64,000 nucleotides of DNA from Eisenbergiella porci (lineage in GTDB: Bacteria > Bacillota > Clostridia > Lachnospirales > Lachnospiraceae): NCBI RefSeq assembly GCF_009696275.1, contig NZ_VUMI01000015.1:46236-110235 (forward strand), written 5' to 3'. The number at the start of each line of letters is the position of its first letter. Within the stretch, counting starts at the first letter, position 1. The notes under the pieces were generated by a model, which had not been told where the DNA came from, did no database searches, and saw only the letters and a program-made list of their open reading frames with translations. Shown one piece after another: positions 27,044-35,806 of this stretch. Made by a program: the position numbers and the translations under genes.

Positions 27044-28165
27044 ATGAATAAAGTAAAGAAGCGTAGTTTGATCGTTTCGCTGGCGATTCTGGCGGTCGTT
27101 GTATTCGCCTTGCTTGCGTTTTTAGGACTGTATTTCACCAGGATCCAGACCATCGGCAGCATTGAGCGGCTTACGGATTACGCGGATGGATACAATCTCT
27201 ATCGCATGGATGTCAAATACGATTACAATCTTGACAATATTATCGATTACGGCATTCAGGACGATCAGACGATGATCGATGCGATTCTGAAAGAGGCGTT
27301 GCCGCTGCTGCCTGTAAAGATCAAAGCGCCCAATTTCGGCTGTACGGTGTTTTGTCTGACCGATACGGACGGCGACGTTCATATGGGACGTAATTACGAT
27401 TTTAGTAAAGATACATCTGCTATGTTGGTTTACTGTGCTCCAAAGGACGGATATAAGTCTATTGCCTTTGCCGCTCTTGACAATGTTTCAGCAAATGTGC
27501 CTGATGAGAATATCAAAAAAGAGCTAGCAAGTCTAACAGCTCCATTTATCTGCCTTGATGGTATGAATGAGAAGGGCGTGTCTATCGCTGTGTTGACACT
27601 TGATAGTGAGCCTGTACGTCAAAGCACAGGCAAGCCTGTCATTTCAACTACTCTTGCGATACGACTTGTTCTTGACAGGGCAGCGACCACAGAGGAAGCA
27701 GTGGAGCTTTTGCGCAGCTATGATATGTTCGCATCATCCGGTAGAGATTATCATTTCTACATAACCGATGCATCAGGCGATGGCAGAGTAATAGAGTATG
27801 ACATTAACGGCGAACCAAGAGAGCTGATAGATACTCCATCAGAGGTGGTTACTAATTTCTTTATTCGTCATAAGGATGAGGTGCTTCCAAATCAGAAAAA
27901 CGGTATCTACGGTCACGGCAGGGAACGCTATGACGCTGTGCTGGAGGTGCTGGAAACGGAAAAAGGCAATTACACCGACGATACCGTGTGGAACGCAATG
28001 AAAGCGGCGGCACAAGACCCAAACCCCGATAACATCACAAGCAACACACAATGGTCTATTTCCTATAACAATACTGACCTTTCTGCTGATATTGCCATCC
28101 GCCGCCATTGGAGTGATGTAACACATTGCGAGCTGGAAACCAAGGTGACGACGCCGTTAAAATGA
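27044..28165 (+). CDS. Choloylglycine-hydrolase-family linear amide C-N hydrolase
   Basis: 373 residues. An N-terminal membrane helix (~8-31) precedes the Ntn-hydrolase domain. GCTVF places a potential nucleophile at Cys100, followed by GDVHMGRNYDF, the N-terminal strand pattern of bile salt hydrolases, penicillin V acylases and acid-ceramidase-like amidases. Later blocks are DGMNEKGVSIAVLTL and STQW-like NTQWSISYNN near the C-terminus. In the family, Cys is exposed after propeptide removal; here the preceding ~99 residues would be a membrane-anchored leader. AAGGAG precedes the ATG. It is a cargo gene. Substrate could be conjugated bile acids or other amides. Confidence 0.85.
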   Translation: MNKVKKRSLIVSLAILAVVVFALLAFLGLYFTRIQTIGSIERLTDYADGYNLYRMDVKYDYNLDNIIDYGIQDDQTMIDAILKEALPLLPVKIKAPNFGCTVFCLTDTDGDVHMGRNYDFSKDTSAMLVYCAPKDGYKSIAFAALDNVSANVPDENIKKELASLTAPFICLDGMNEKGVSIAVLTLDSEPVRQSTGKPVISTTLAIRLVLDRAATTEEAVELLRSYDMFASSGRDYHFYITDASGDGRVIEYDINGEPRELIDTPSEVVTNFFIRHKDEVLPNQKNGIYGHGRERYDAVLEVLETEKGNYTDDTVWNAMKAAAQDPNPDNITSNTQWSISYNNTDLSADIAIRRHWSDVTHCELETKVTTPLK

Positions 28166-28183
28166 GTGGTACAGGGCAGTAAA

Positions 28184-28342
28184 ATGAAGGGAAAGGCAAA
28201 AGCCCCTCGCTTCCAAGGTGCCGGTACATTCGTTGTTAATCCAACCAAGCTTGATAATGCGTATGATGAATTCGTTAAGCTTGGTTTGGATGTAACCTAT
28301 TCCCAAGGCTATAAAAAATGCAAAGACATTATGAAGTCGTGA
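28184..28342 (+). pseudogene. Short gene fragment after the amidase
   Basis: 52 codons (AGTFVVNPTKLDNAYDEFVKLG) that look like the C-terminal part of an unrecognised protein. The ATG has no ribosome binding site. It begins a ~650-bp stretch of debris up to the IS256 element. Confidence 0.3.
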
Positions 28343-28560
28343 AAACGATTGCAGGAAATCTCAACATTTAACACCAAAGAAGATAAAGCAAAAGGGGTAT
28401 TTAGTTGTTCATAGCTGAGTTCCAGTGTAATGCCAGGATAACTTTTTTTCAAGTCAAGAACGATTTCTGCGGCATACATATCAATGCCGATTGCCATGCC
28501 GGAAATAAAATGGGTGACATTTTCCTTCTCAATGAGATAATTGTCTTTGATGACCAGCAC
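28309..28560 (-). pseudogene. DUF1273/SLOG-family fragment
   Basis: The core THFISGMAIGIDMYAAEIVLDLK matches the nucleotide-binding strand-loop-helix of YpsA-like DUF1273 proteins. Only about 40 residues are homologous; the remainder is degraded. On the other strand just downstream (28563-28665) a C-terminal scrap ends in WWEAHKAEWEQ, from another lost gene. Confidence 0.45.
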
Positions 28561-28686
28561 ATCATAGATAATAGCCGTAATATTTCCTACTTGTTAGGCC
28601 AGCTAAAGAAAGACCCCAACTTCCCCGCATGGTGGGAAGCCCACAAAGCCGAGTGGGAGCAGTAAAACAGAATAGAACCGCAATCC

Positions 28687-28718
28687 CCACGGGAAATCAC
28701 TCCCGTGGGGCTTTTTCT
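28687..28718 (+). terminator. Terminator
   Basis: The stem CCCCACGGGA/TCCCGTGGGG is followed by CTTTTT, downstream of the gene scrap ending at 28665. Confidence 0.75.
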
Positions 28719-28820
28719 ACCTGTTTCCGCCGAACCATCTATGGATATGACGGACTGCCAATATCAACGCAAAGAGAGGACGAAGCTGCTCCGGTAATGT
28801 CAAGAGTTATGCGCAAAATA

Positions 28821-30098
28821 GTTTGCAGAGTCTGGAGAGAATGAAGTCAACCAGCAACAGAGGCGTCCTCCATAGCAGCCTCCAAATGCTTCATGTTCAT
28901 ATACCTCTTGTTGCCCCATTGAGTACCGGCCACATGGCGAAGGCGGGCGCAGACCAGCATGAGGGCTGAGTTGCCATCGGGGAAAGCGCCCACTACGCGA
29001 GTCCGACGACGGATTTCCCGGTTGAGCCGCTCGATCACATTGTTGGTGCGGATCCGTGTCCAGTGTTCAGAAGGGAAATCACAGTAGGTTAGCGTTTCTT
29101 CAACGCCATCTTCCACCTTCTTGGCGGCCTCCGTTAACTTCATAGCGCGCAGTTCCGCCACCACAGCCTTTGCTTTCTCTCTGGATGCCTTTTTGCTCTC
29201 CTGCGCATGAATGGCCTTCAGCATTTTGGCCACCAGCTTCACCTTGGAGCGAGGGGTAACAGAGAATACATTGCGGTAGAAATGGACGGTACAGCGCTGG
29301 TATTTGGCCTCTGGAAACACTTCTCCTACAGCTTCCAGCATTCCCAGACACTTATCGCCCACGATGAGTTGCACCCCGTCCAGACCACGGCCGCGAAGCC
29401 ATTGGAAGAAGCTTACCCAACTGACCTTGTCCTCTTTCATACCCTCGGCAGCGCCCAGAACCTCACGGTATCCATCCTCATTCACCGCGATCGCCACCAG
29501 AATGGCTACATTTTCATATTCACCGCCCCAGTTGCGGCGCAGGTAAAAGCCGTCCACATAGACGTACGGATAGCGGCCGCCCTGCAGCGGGCGGTTCCGC
29601 CATTCCTCGATGTGGACGTAGGCCTTCTTGTTCAGCTCACTGATGGTGGAGGGGGATACCTTGCTGCCCCACAGGGCCTCTGTGATGTCCTCCACCCGGC
29701 GCACAGAGACGCCGGCCAGGTACATCTCTATGAGCGCCTCCTCGACGCTGCTCTCACGACGGCGGTACCGCTCAATGATGGCTGTCTCAAACGAGATTCC
29801 CTTGAGGCGCGGCACCTTGAGCGTGACATCTCCCGAAGTGGTGGTGAGGTTCCGGCTGTAGTGGCCGCTGCGGTAACCCTGTCGCTGCTCGCTGCGCTCG
29901 TACCGGGCTGCTTGAGTCAGTTTCTCCGCCTCGGCTTCCAGCAACTCATTCAGGGTTTCTTCCACGCTCCCCCTCACTAATTCTTTGATCTGCCCCTTGA
30001 TTACTTCCTCATTCAGCTGTACAATCTTCTCAGACATGGTTTGCTTTCTCCTTTCAGAATGGTGTGTCGTGACTTCATTCTACCAGAGATCTGCAAAC
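28821..30098 (-). mobile_element. IS256-family insertion sequence
   Basis: Imperfect terminal inverted repeats of ~29 bp begin with GTTTGCAGA at 28821 and, inverted, end at 30098; both share AGAATGAAGTCA at the inner end. One transposase gene fills the space. No clear target-site duplication is visible, probably because the neighbouring IS21 copy is broken here. Confidence 0.75.
28847..30037 (-). CDS. IS256-family transposase
   Basis: This 396-residue DDE transposase appears intact. The N-terminal region has RQGYRSGHYSR and a zinc-like region absent. The catalytic set is visible: YVDGFYLR (first Asp), IVGDKCLGM (second Asp), and TNNVIERLNREIRRRTRVVG (Glu), the strongly conserved family end motif. 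The length is typical for the family. Codon use is GC-richer than the surrounding cargo genes, which points to a recent and separate arrival. Confidence 0.95.
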   Translation of the reverse strand: MSEKIVQLNEEVIKGQIKELVRGSVEETLNELLEAEAEKLTQAARYERSEQRQGYRSGHYSRNLTTTSGDVTLKVPRLKGISFETAIIERYRRRESSVEEALIEMYLAGVSVRRVEDITEALWGSKVSPSTISELNKKAYVHIEEWRNRPLQGGRYPYVYVDGFYLRRNWGGEYENVAILVAIAVNEDGYREVLGAAEGMKEDKVSWVSFFQWLRGRGLDGVQLIVGDKCLGMLEAVGEVFPEAKYQRCTVHFYRNVFSVTPRSKVKLVAKMLKAIHAQESKKASREKAKAVVAELRAMKLTEAAKKVEDGVEETLTYCDFPSEHWTRIRTNNVIERLNREIRRRTRVVGAFPDGNSALMLVCARLRHVAGTQWGNKRYMNMKHLEAAMEDASVAG

Positions 30099-30142
30099 CG
30101 TGTCTCTTTTTTCCCTTTTTAATTTGCGCAATTTATTGTACC

Positions 30143-31047
30143 TTATCGCTGCTCCCGTTCTTCCTGAAATACTTCCGCCGGGATCTTCCTGGTGGTTCCG
30201 TGGATTTTGGCGTTGCCCGTCCGTTCCAGCCACTCCACACAGCTTCGATTCAGAATCTCATCGTCCACATAAAGACGGTTATTGAGGAAATTGCCTTTTA
30301 TGAATTTGACGGTATTTTCAATCTTACCCTTGCTTTCGGGGTCTGCTCCCCGGCAGAGGTAGATCTCCACCTTGCAGTTCTGGCGGAACTTCTCAAATTC
30401 GTAGGTGTAGACGATATCGCCGCTGTTCTCGCTGACACAGACGATGCTGTCCTGGTCAAATACCATCTCCCGGGGCATCCCGCCCCAGTAACGGAAACAG
30501 TTATGGCAGGCAGCCACCAAATCTGCCGCCGTAAAGGGCCTGCTCTGGCACTGAGCGTATTTGTATCTGGAATGGGAAAGCAGGAAGGCGGCTACATGCA
30601 CCGTCGTCCAGCCTCCTTCCACATTCTTGAGCGTGGTCTGACCGAAGTCTACCTGCATCTGCTGCCCCATGGGAAGCTCCGCCACGGTCTCATAGCTTCG
30701 TGGATTCGGATGCCGGGGAAGGCGGTATTCCTCCCGGAGTTCTTTCACATACCGGGACACCGTTCTCTCAGCGTGAGCTTCTTCGTAATGCTCTTTCAGC
30801 CAGTCACAGACCTGGGCTGCTGTCAAAGAAGGATACTCCCGGAGCCAGGTAACGATCTATCCCGGCGGGAATCCAGATTGCGGATGCGAACGATCTTCCG
30901 GGCGTTATGCTCATACTCGTCCACATCCATATCCCAATATCGTTTCACGGTCTTACGGTTGATACCCAAAGCTTTTGCTGCGGCGCGCTGGGAAAAGCCA
31001 GCCTCCCGCATTTGATGAACCTTGCTGTACACTTGATACCCCTTCAT
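30143..31047 (-). pseudogene. IS21-family IstA transposase, frameshifted and 3'-truncated
   Basis: The 5' part (30823-31047) encodes the helix-turn-helix start (SQRAAAKALGINRKTVKRY). One base is missing near 30857 (GAT AG ATC where GAT GAG ATC is expected), after which the remainder of IstA continues in the next frame (LTAAQVCDWL, QVDFGQTTL, FDQDSIVCV, ESKGKIENTVKFIK). It ends abruptly at about residue 300 of an expected ~500, and istB is absent. The copy is dead. Confidence 0.85.
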
Positions 31048-31107
31048 TTCGTCACGGTCTTTCTCTGGAATACAGCCATTGTACCAGAAAAATGACCTGA
31101 ATTTAAG

Positions 31108-31207
31108 TGGTATACTTTGTGGCGCAGGTGGCCCCTTTTGTGGCGAAAGTGGCCCAGTTTCCGTGGCGAAGGGTGGTATACTTCTCTTGGCCGAAATTGG
31201 TATACTT
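31108..31207. repeat. IS21 terminal multiple repeats
   Basis: TGGTATACTT occurs at 31108, 31174 and 31198, interleaved with GTGGCGNAGG-type units (GTGGC ... GTGGCCC). Repeated transposase-binding sites at the ends are typical of IS21. Confidence 0.6.
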
Positions 31208-31293
31208 TATCTTACCATTTACAGGGTGGGAATATTGAAGCAATCTACAACAGCGACAAACTGCAAATTAAAATAACCTATGCAAAATAAAAT

Positions 31294-31335
31294 AAGCCCT
31301 GCTGTCAGTCACTTAATCGACCAACAGCAGGGCTT
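31294..31335 (-). terminator. Terminator of the DUF6061 gene
   Basis: Stem AAGCCCTGCTGT/ACAGCAGGGCTT, followed on the minus strand by ATTTTATTTT. Confidence 0.75.
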
Positions 31336-31342
31336 AAATCGT

Positions 31343-31588
31343 TTAATCAAGACACTTGTATTCTGTAACCGTCTTTAGATAGGTTTCGGGATCGCCGTTC
31401 AAAATGAGATTTGCATATTCCAACGGTGCATTGTAGATTAGATAGTCCAACTCTGACCGCTGGTACATATCGTCGGCAACCTCGTTCTCCACTGCGTTAG
31501 TGTCAATCGCAATCATGCTGCCATCGGTGAATTTCAATTCTACGCAGCAGTTGTCCATATTGTAAGCACAAGATATTAAGTTTTTCAT
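31343..31588 (-). CDS. DUF6061-family small protein
   Basis: 81 residues, acidic, single domain. The pattern CCVELKFTDGSMIAIDT followed by NEVADDMYQRSELDYLIYNAPLEYA is one I recognise from DUF6061 proteins encoded on Clostridia mobile elements. GGAGG precedes ATG 31588. It lies at the right end of the element. Function unknown. Confidence 0.75.
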   Translation of the reverse strand: MKNLISCAYNMDNCCVELKFTDGSMIAIDTNAVENEVADDMYQRSELDYLIYNAPLEYANLILNGDPETYLKTVTEYKCLD

Positions 31589-31621
31589 GGTATGTCCTCC
31601 ATAATTCGTGATATAAAGCGA

Positions 31622-31661
31622 AAATCCCGTCTGACTTCCTGTTAGAAATCAGACGGGATTT
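31622..31661. terminator. Hairpin near the element's right end
   Basis: A 13-bp perfect stem AAATCCCGTCTGA/TCAGACGGGATTT. It may insulate the element from the host. Confidence 0.65.
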
Positions 31662-31687
31662 GTCCGTATGCACCCCGGAAACCGTCA

Positions 31688-31730
31688 GCTAACAGTTGAT
31701 AAGTGATTAGTTCCTTATCACTGTTAAGCC
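31688..31730. other. Right attachment junction (attR)
   Basis: A near-palindromic site: the element half CTAACAGTTGATAAG and the host half CTTATCACTGTTAAGCC are close inverted repeats around TGATTAGTTC. The host half pairs with the left host half at 15587-15603. Confidence 0.55.
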
Positions 31731-31825
31731 AACCCTTTACGTGATTTCCTTTCTATGATAGGATGAAGACAGGCAACCAGGACAAAAGCAAACCGTGCTG
31801 TGGATACGGCGGAATGAGAGGAAAT

Positions 31826-32758
31826 ATGGCACTTTTTGATAAATCCATAAATGCACTGAAAAAGAGCAAAGAGCAGGAGCAGAACCAGAGCCTGATGAAG
31901 CTGATTAAAAGGGTGCACAGCGTGGTAGAAAATACGGATATTGAGAAACACCGCCAGTCCCAGGATTATTTCGGCGCGCTGCTGGGCAACAGCAAGGAAA
32001 TGGACATCACCTCCGTGGATGTGGAGGGGATGCACGGCGAATGGGTGCGGGTCAATCGGGTGCACATGAAAAAGTACGTAATCCTGTATTGTCACGGCGG
32101 CGGTTATTCCACGGGAAGCTGTGTTTATGCAAGGACGCTGACCACGAAGCTGGCGTGCTCCACCTCCATGGATGTTTTCTGCTTTGACTACCGCCTTGCC
32201 CCGGAATATCCTTATCCGGCTGCGATGGAGGATGCCATGAAAGCATGGAATTACCTGATGGTTCTGGGCTACGGCGCCAGGGACGTAATCGTCATCGGGG
32301 ATTCCGCGGGAGGAAATATGGCGCTTTCCCTGGTGGTTAAGCTAAAGGAGGAGGAGCGTCTTCTGCCAAGAGGGCTTGTGCTGCTGTCCCCCTGGACGGA
32401 TCTGACCGCGTCAGGAAAAACCCATGAGACGAGAGCGGAGGTGGATCCGGTTCTGGATGAGGAATACCTGAGGCAGATGACCGAGAACTACGCTGCCGGG
32501 CAGGACTATGAAAATCCGCTGATTTCACCGCTTTTTGCGGATGTGACGGATTTTCCGCCAACCTATATCCAGGTGGGTGACAATGAGGTGCTCCTGAGCG
32601 ATGCCACCATGCTGCACAAGAAAATGATTAAAGCCAACGTACCGGCCCGGCTGGATGTTTATAAGGGCATGTGGCATGTATTTCAGATGTCCCCCTTTAA
32701 AACGGCATATGAGGCCATGGACAAGTGTGCAGAGTTTATATTTGATATCTGCCGCTGA
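31826..32758 (+). CDS. Alpha/beta hydrolase of the hormone-sensitive-lipase (GDSAGG) type
   Basis: ~310 residues, cytosolic esterase. The oxyanion motif is HGGG (H90-G93), the nucleophile elbow GDSAGG (S160), the likely acid lies in QVGDNEVLLSD and the His in MWHVFQM. AGAGGA precedes ATG 31826; the extension to 31763 has no proper site. It lies immediately right of the element, so before insertion it would have been divergent from the acetyltransferase at 13965-15296, a grouping that makes sense for ester metabolism. Confidence 0.85.
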   Translation: MALFDKSINALKKSKEQEQNQSLMKLIKRVHSVVENTDIEKHRQSQDYFGALLGNSKEMDITSVDVEGMHGEWVRVNRVHMKKYVILYCHGGGYSTGSCVYARTLTTKLACSTSMDVFCFDYRLAPEYPYPAAMEDAMKAWNYLMVLGYGARDVIVIGDSAGGNMALSLVVKLKEEERLLPRGLVLLSPWTDLTASGKTHETRAEVDPVLDEEYLRQMTENYAAGQDYENPLISPLFADVTDFPPTYIQVGDNEVLLSDATMLHKKMIKANVPARLDVYKGMWHVFQMSPFKTAYEAMDKCAEFIFDICR

Positions 32759-32830
32759 GGCGCGGCGGGAACCGGAAGCCGGCAGCTGTGAAACAGGCAG
32801 CTGCCAGTTGAAATGATTGGAGAAAAAATT

Positions 32831-33337
32831 ATGGAATACACGATACGGCCGGCAGAGCCGCGGGATGCCGGGGATATCAGCGCGTTAAGGCGGATGCCCG
32901 GCGTTTTTGAGACAATTCTGGGAAATCCCGGGGAAAGCAGGAAAAAGACGGAGGACATGCTCGCGGGGCTGGGACCGAACGATTTTATGTTTGTTGCGGC
33001 AGCCTGCGATGATGCGGGCGGGGAAAGGGTGATTGGATCCATCAGCCTGAAGGTAAACGCCAACCCAAGAACCCGTCACGCGGCAGGAATCGGCCTGATG
33101 GTCCATCGGGATTTCCAGAATCAGGGGATTGGCCGGGCGATGCTGGAAAAGGTTCTGGATCTGGCGGATAACTGGCTGATGTTGGTAAGGCTGGAGCTGA
33201 CGGTCTTTGCGGATAACGAGAGAGCAGTGCATCTGTATGAGTCCCTGGGCTGTGAACGTGAGGGCATCCGCCGGAAGGCGGCTGTCAGGAACGGGGTTTA
33301 TATGGACGAAATCGCCATGGCGCGTATCCGGGAATAG
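32831..33337 (+). CDS. GNAT-family N-acetyltransferase
   Basis: ~168 residues. It has the typical acetyl-CoA loop (QNQGIGRAML), preceded by the GIGLMVHRDF strand, and a C-terminal block LTVFADNERAVHLYESLGCEREG. GGAG lies 8-10 bases before ATG 32831, so the upstream ATG at 32813 is less likely. It is the second gene in the co-directional run 31.8-39.8 kb. The substrate is unknown; it could acetylate a small molecule or a protein N-terminus. Confidence 0.85.
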   Translation: MEYTIRPAEPRDAGDISALRRMPGVFETILGNPGESRKKTEDMLAGLGPNDFMFVAAACDDAGGERVIGSISLKVNANPRTRHAAGIGLMVHRDFQNQGIGRAMLEKVLDLADNWLMLVRLELTVFADNERAVHLYESLGCEREGIRRKAAVRNGVYMDEIAMARIRE

Positions 33338-33372
33338 GAGTGCCGGGGGAGCCGGGAAGGAAATGGAATATC

Positions 33373-34782
33373 ATGGGAATTTTGCATAAAACAGCCCAAT
33401 ACAGGGCCTATAAGGAGGGTGTGGTGCATACCACACTGAATCCGAAGGGACCGGGAGCGGTGCGGATACATCTGATTCCGCCCAAATGGCGTCCTTTTTC
33501 GGATGCGCCCTATGTGATGATATTAAACGGCTATTATATCCTTCCGCTGGGCTATTCCTGGGCGATTCTCCTCAGGAATTTTATCCGTGAGGTAAACGTT
33601 TATGACGGGCGGCCGATTAATGAGGCGCAGATGAAGCAGGTTATGGATAAGGCAGTGTCCCGGACGAAAAGGGTTTATTATGTAAAAACGCAGGAGCTGC
33701 AGGAGGATCTTCAGGAGATGCTGGACCTGCTTTACGGTGTGGCGCGGGGAGGGGAGCCGTCAGGCAATATCGGGCCTCTTTCCCTCCGGGAATATGCGGC
33801 GAATATGACGGCGCCGCATCGGATGGATCTTATGGTAAGCTCCATGCTCGACAGGAAAGGAAAATGGAACTGCAGCCTGAAATGCCGGCACTGCTATGCG
33901 GCGGGACAGCCAGCGGCAGGCACAGAGGAGCTGTCCGCCCAGGAATGGTTTGAAATCATCGACCGGTGCCGCAGAGCCGGAATCTGCCAGCTTACTTTTA
34001 CCGGAGGGGAGCCGACCATGCGGGAGGATCTGCCGGAGTTGGTGGAGCATGCGCGCTGGTTCGTCACCCGCCTGAATACCAATGGGGCCAGGCTTACGGG
34101 GGAGCTGTGCAGAAAGCTCTATGACGCCAGCCTGGACAGCGTGCAGATCACCCTTTATTCTGAAAATGCGGAAATACATAACCATTTGACCGGGGCGGAT
34201 CTGCCCGATACGGAAGGAAGCTTTAAGAAAACGGTTCTGGGACTGCGCAATGCTCTGGAGGCCGGGCTGAATGTGAGCGTCAATACGCCCCTGTGCAGGG
34301 AAAACAGGGAGTATATCAGGACGCTGGCTTTTTTGTATCAAAACGGCGTCCGGTATGTGACCTGTTCAGGACTCATCGAAACGGGCAAGGCTATGGCGGA
34401 ATCCTCCCTGTCCTCCCAGCTGACCGTGGAGGAGATGAATGCGCTTCTGCGGGAGGCCATGGCTTTTTGTTCCCAGCATGGGATGGAGCTGAGCTTTACC
34501 TCGCCCGGCCGGGCTGATCCTGCGGTGCTTAAGGAGCTTGGGCTGGCGGTGCCCATGTGCGGCGCCTGTCTTTCCAATATGGCGGTGGCTCCGGACGGCA
34601 GCGTCGTTCCCTGCCAGAGCTGGCTGAGCGGCAGCGCGCCTTTGGGGAATATGCTGACGGACAGCTGGAAGCGTATCTGGAATCATCCTGCCTGCCGCGC
34701 CATACGCGGAATGGAGGAAGAAGACTCTTTATCCTGCCCTCTGAGAATTTCGAAAACGGAGCCGGAAAAGGAGGCTGATTAA
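33373..34782 (+). CDS. Radical SAM enzyme with SPASM-like C-terminus
   Basis: ~469 residues. An unusual N-terminal extension of ~160 residues (IHLIPPKWRPF, MILNGYYILPLGYSWAILL) precedes the radical SAM core. The [4Fe-4S] motif is C167-x3-C171-x2-C174 (CSLKCRHC), with TFTGGEPTMRED as the SAM-binding GGEP and LNTNGARL following. The C-terminal part has C396-x2-C399, then VAPDGSVVPCQSW and LGNM, typical of SPASM or twitch auxiliary-cluster domains that act on peptides. The next gene begins two bases after the stop and encodes a membrane protein with a Cys-Ala repeat tail, its probable substrate. Start ATG 33373 is supported by AAGGAA. Confidence 0.9.
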   Translation: MGILHKTAQYRAYKEGVVHTTLNPKGPGAVRIHLIPPKWRPFSDAPYVMILNGYYILPLGYSWAILLRNFIREVNVYDGRPINEAQMKQVMDKAVSRTKRVYYVKTQELQEDLQEMLDLLYGVARGGEPSGNIGPLSLREYAANMTAPHRMDLMVSSMLDRKGKWNCSLKCRHCYAAGQPAAGTEELSAQEWFEIIDRCRRAGICQLTFTGGEPTMREDLPELVEHARWFVTRLNTNGARLTGELCRKLYDASLDSVQITLYSENAEIHNHLTGADLPDTEGSFKKTVLGLRNALEAGLNVSVNTPLCRENREYIRTLAFLYQNGVRYVTCSGLIETGKAMAESSLSSQLTVEEMNALLREAMAFCSQHGMELSFTSPGRADPAVLKELGLAVPMCGACLSNMAVAPDGSVVPCQSWLSGSAPLGNMLTDSWKRIWNHPACRAIRGMEEEDSLSCPLRISKTEPEKEAD

Positions 34783-34784
34783 GG

Positions 34785-35747
34785 ATGGACGGGAAAACTC
34801 CGGAAACAGGGAAAAAGAAGAAAAGCCTGTTGATTTTCAGCTGTATATGTGCGGTGGGAATCTGCGTGCTGATTGCCTATATCGTAAATATTCTCACGCC
34901 TCTGGACAGAATCCTGGATTACCGCGTCCAGGTAAAGGCACAGGAGGGCGGCGCTCTGGAAATTACCTATCAGTACCGGTGGAAGGTCCTTAATGACAGC
35001 AAGGAGGGGCCTCTTACCTGGGTCAGCCTGGGAATTCCCAATTCCAGATGTGAGCTGCTGGGCTATACCGGTGCGATCAGCGGGCTGAAAAATGGATTTT
35101 ACGGGGACGGGCTGATTAAGTTTGAACTGGACAGGGCCTATAAAAAGGGCGAGGTGGCGGAGTTTGGCTTCACCATACGCCAGGAGGATATGCTTTGCAG
35201 AAATAAAAAGGCCGGCGGCCTGCCCTTTTATGATTTTATGCCAGGATGGTTTAATGAGATTGCGGTGGAACATTATCTTTTTGTCTGGGAGGATGGGACC
35301 TATGTGATGGAAACCAATGCGGACAGAAAGGAAGGCGGCTTCTACGTCTGGGAGGGCGAGTTAAAAGAAGGGGAACGCCGGCATATGAAGGTTTATTGCG
35401 ACAAGGAGACATTCCGGGATGCCAATATGGTGGAATGGGCGCCTGTGTCGGACAGCCCCGGGGAAAAGAAAACCCTGGATCCCGCCGCAATTATTTTCAT
35501 TCTCCTGTGTACAGGCTACATAGGCTATCAGGCGGCCTGGGGAAAGGACTGGTATGCCAACGGCCGGGGATTCTGGGGCCGGGGAAGGCGTTCCGGCGGA
35601 CATGGAGGACATGGCGGATGCGCCTGTGCCTGTGCGGGGTGTGCCTGTGCCTGCGCCTGTGCAGGAGGCGGAAGAGCGGGCTGCAGCAAAAAGGATTTTT
35701 ATTATACGGCGGAAGAACCTTCTCTGACCGAAGGGGGAGCGCATTGA
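34785..35747 (+). CDS. Two-pass membrane protein with C-terminal Cys-Ala repeat
   Basis: 320 residues. The first membrane helix is at ~13-35. An ectodomain of ~190 residues (beta-rich, DUF2207-like in general look: ITYQYRWKVLN, YDFMPGWFNEI, HYLFVWEDG) follows, then a second helix at ~231-252. The cytosolic tail is Gly/His-rich (GGHGGHGG) and runs into alternating Cys-Ala: Cys at 279, 281, 283, 286, 288, 290, 292 and 300, then a short charged end (SKKDFYY). Topology would put the tail in the cytosol beside the radical SAM enzyme encoded just upstream. No export-cleavage site is seen. A modified metal- or thioether-bearing tail is a reasonable hypothesis. Confidence 0.8.
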   Translation: MDGKTPETGKKKKSLLIFSCICAVGICVLIAYIVNILTPLDRILDYRVQVKAQEGGALEITYQYRWKVLNDSKEGPLTWVSLGIPNSRCELLGYTGAISGLKNGFYGDGLIKFELDRAYKKGEVAEFGFTIRQEDMLCRNKKAGGLPFYDFMPGWFNEIAVEHYLFVWEDGTYVMETNADRKEGGFYVWEGELKEGERRHMKVYCDKETFRDANMVEWAPVSDSPGEKKTLDPAAIIFILLCTGYIGYQAAWGKDWYANGRGFWGRGRRSGGHGGHGGCACACAGCACACACAGGGRAGCSKKDFYYTAEEPSLTEGGAH

Positions 35748-35806
35748 AGCCTTCCACCTGAGGCGACGTGAAAGGAAAGAGAGATGGAATGAGGGCGGAG
35801 GAAAGT

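Noticed and set aside
29207..29980. A 257-codon plus-strand frame inside the IS256 transposase
   Set aside because: It is antisense to a complete DDE transposase and lacks a start signal.
28805..30130. TGCGCAA on both sides of the IS256 region as a target-site duplication
   Set aside because: The left and right copies lie at different distances from the inverted repeats (about 4 and 24 bp), so they are not a true duplication.
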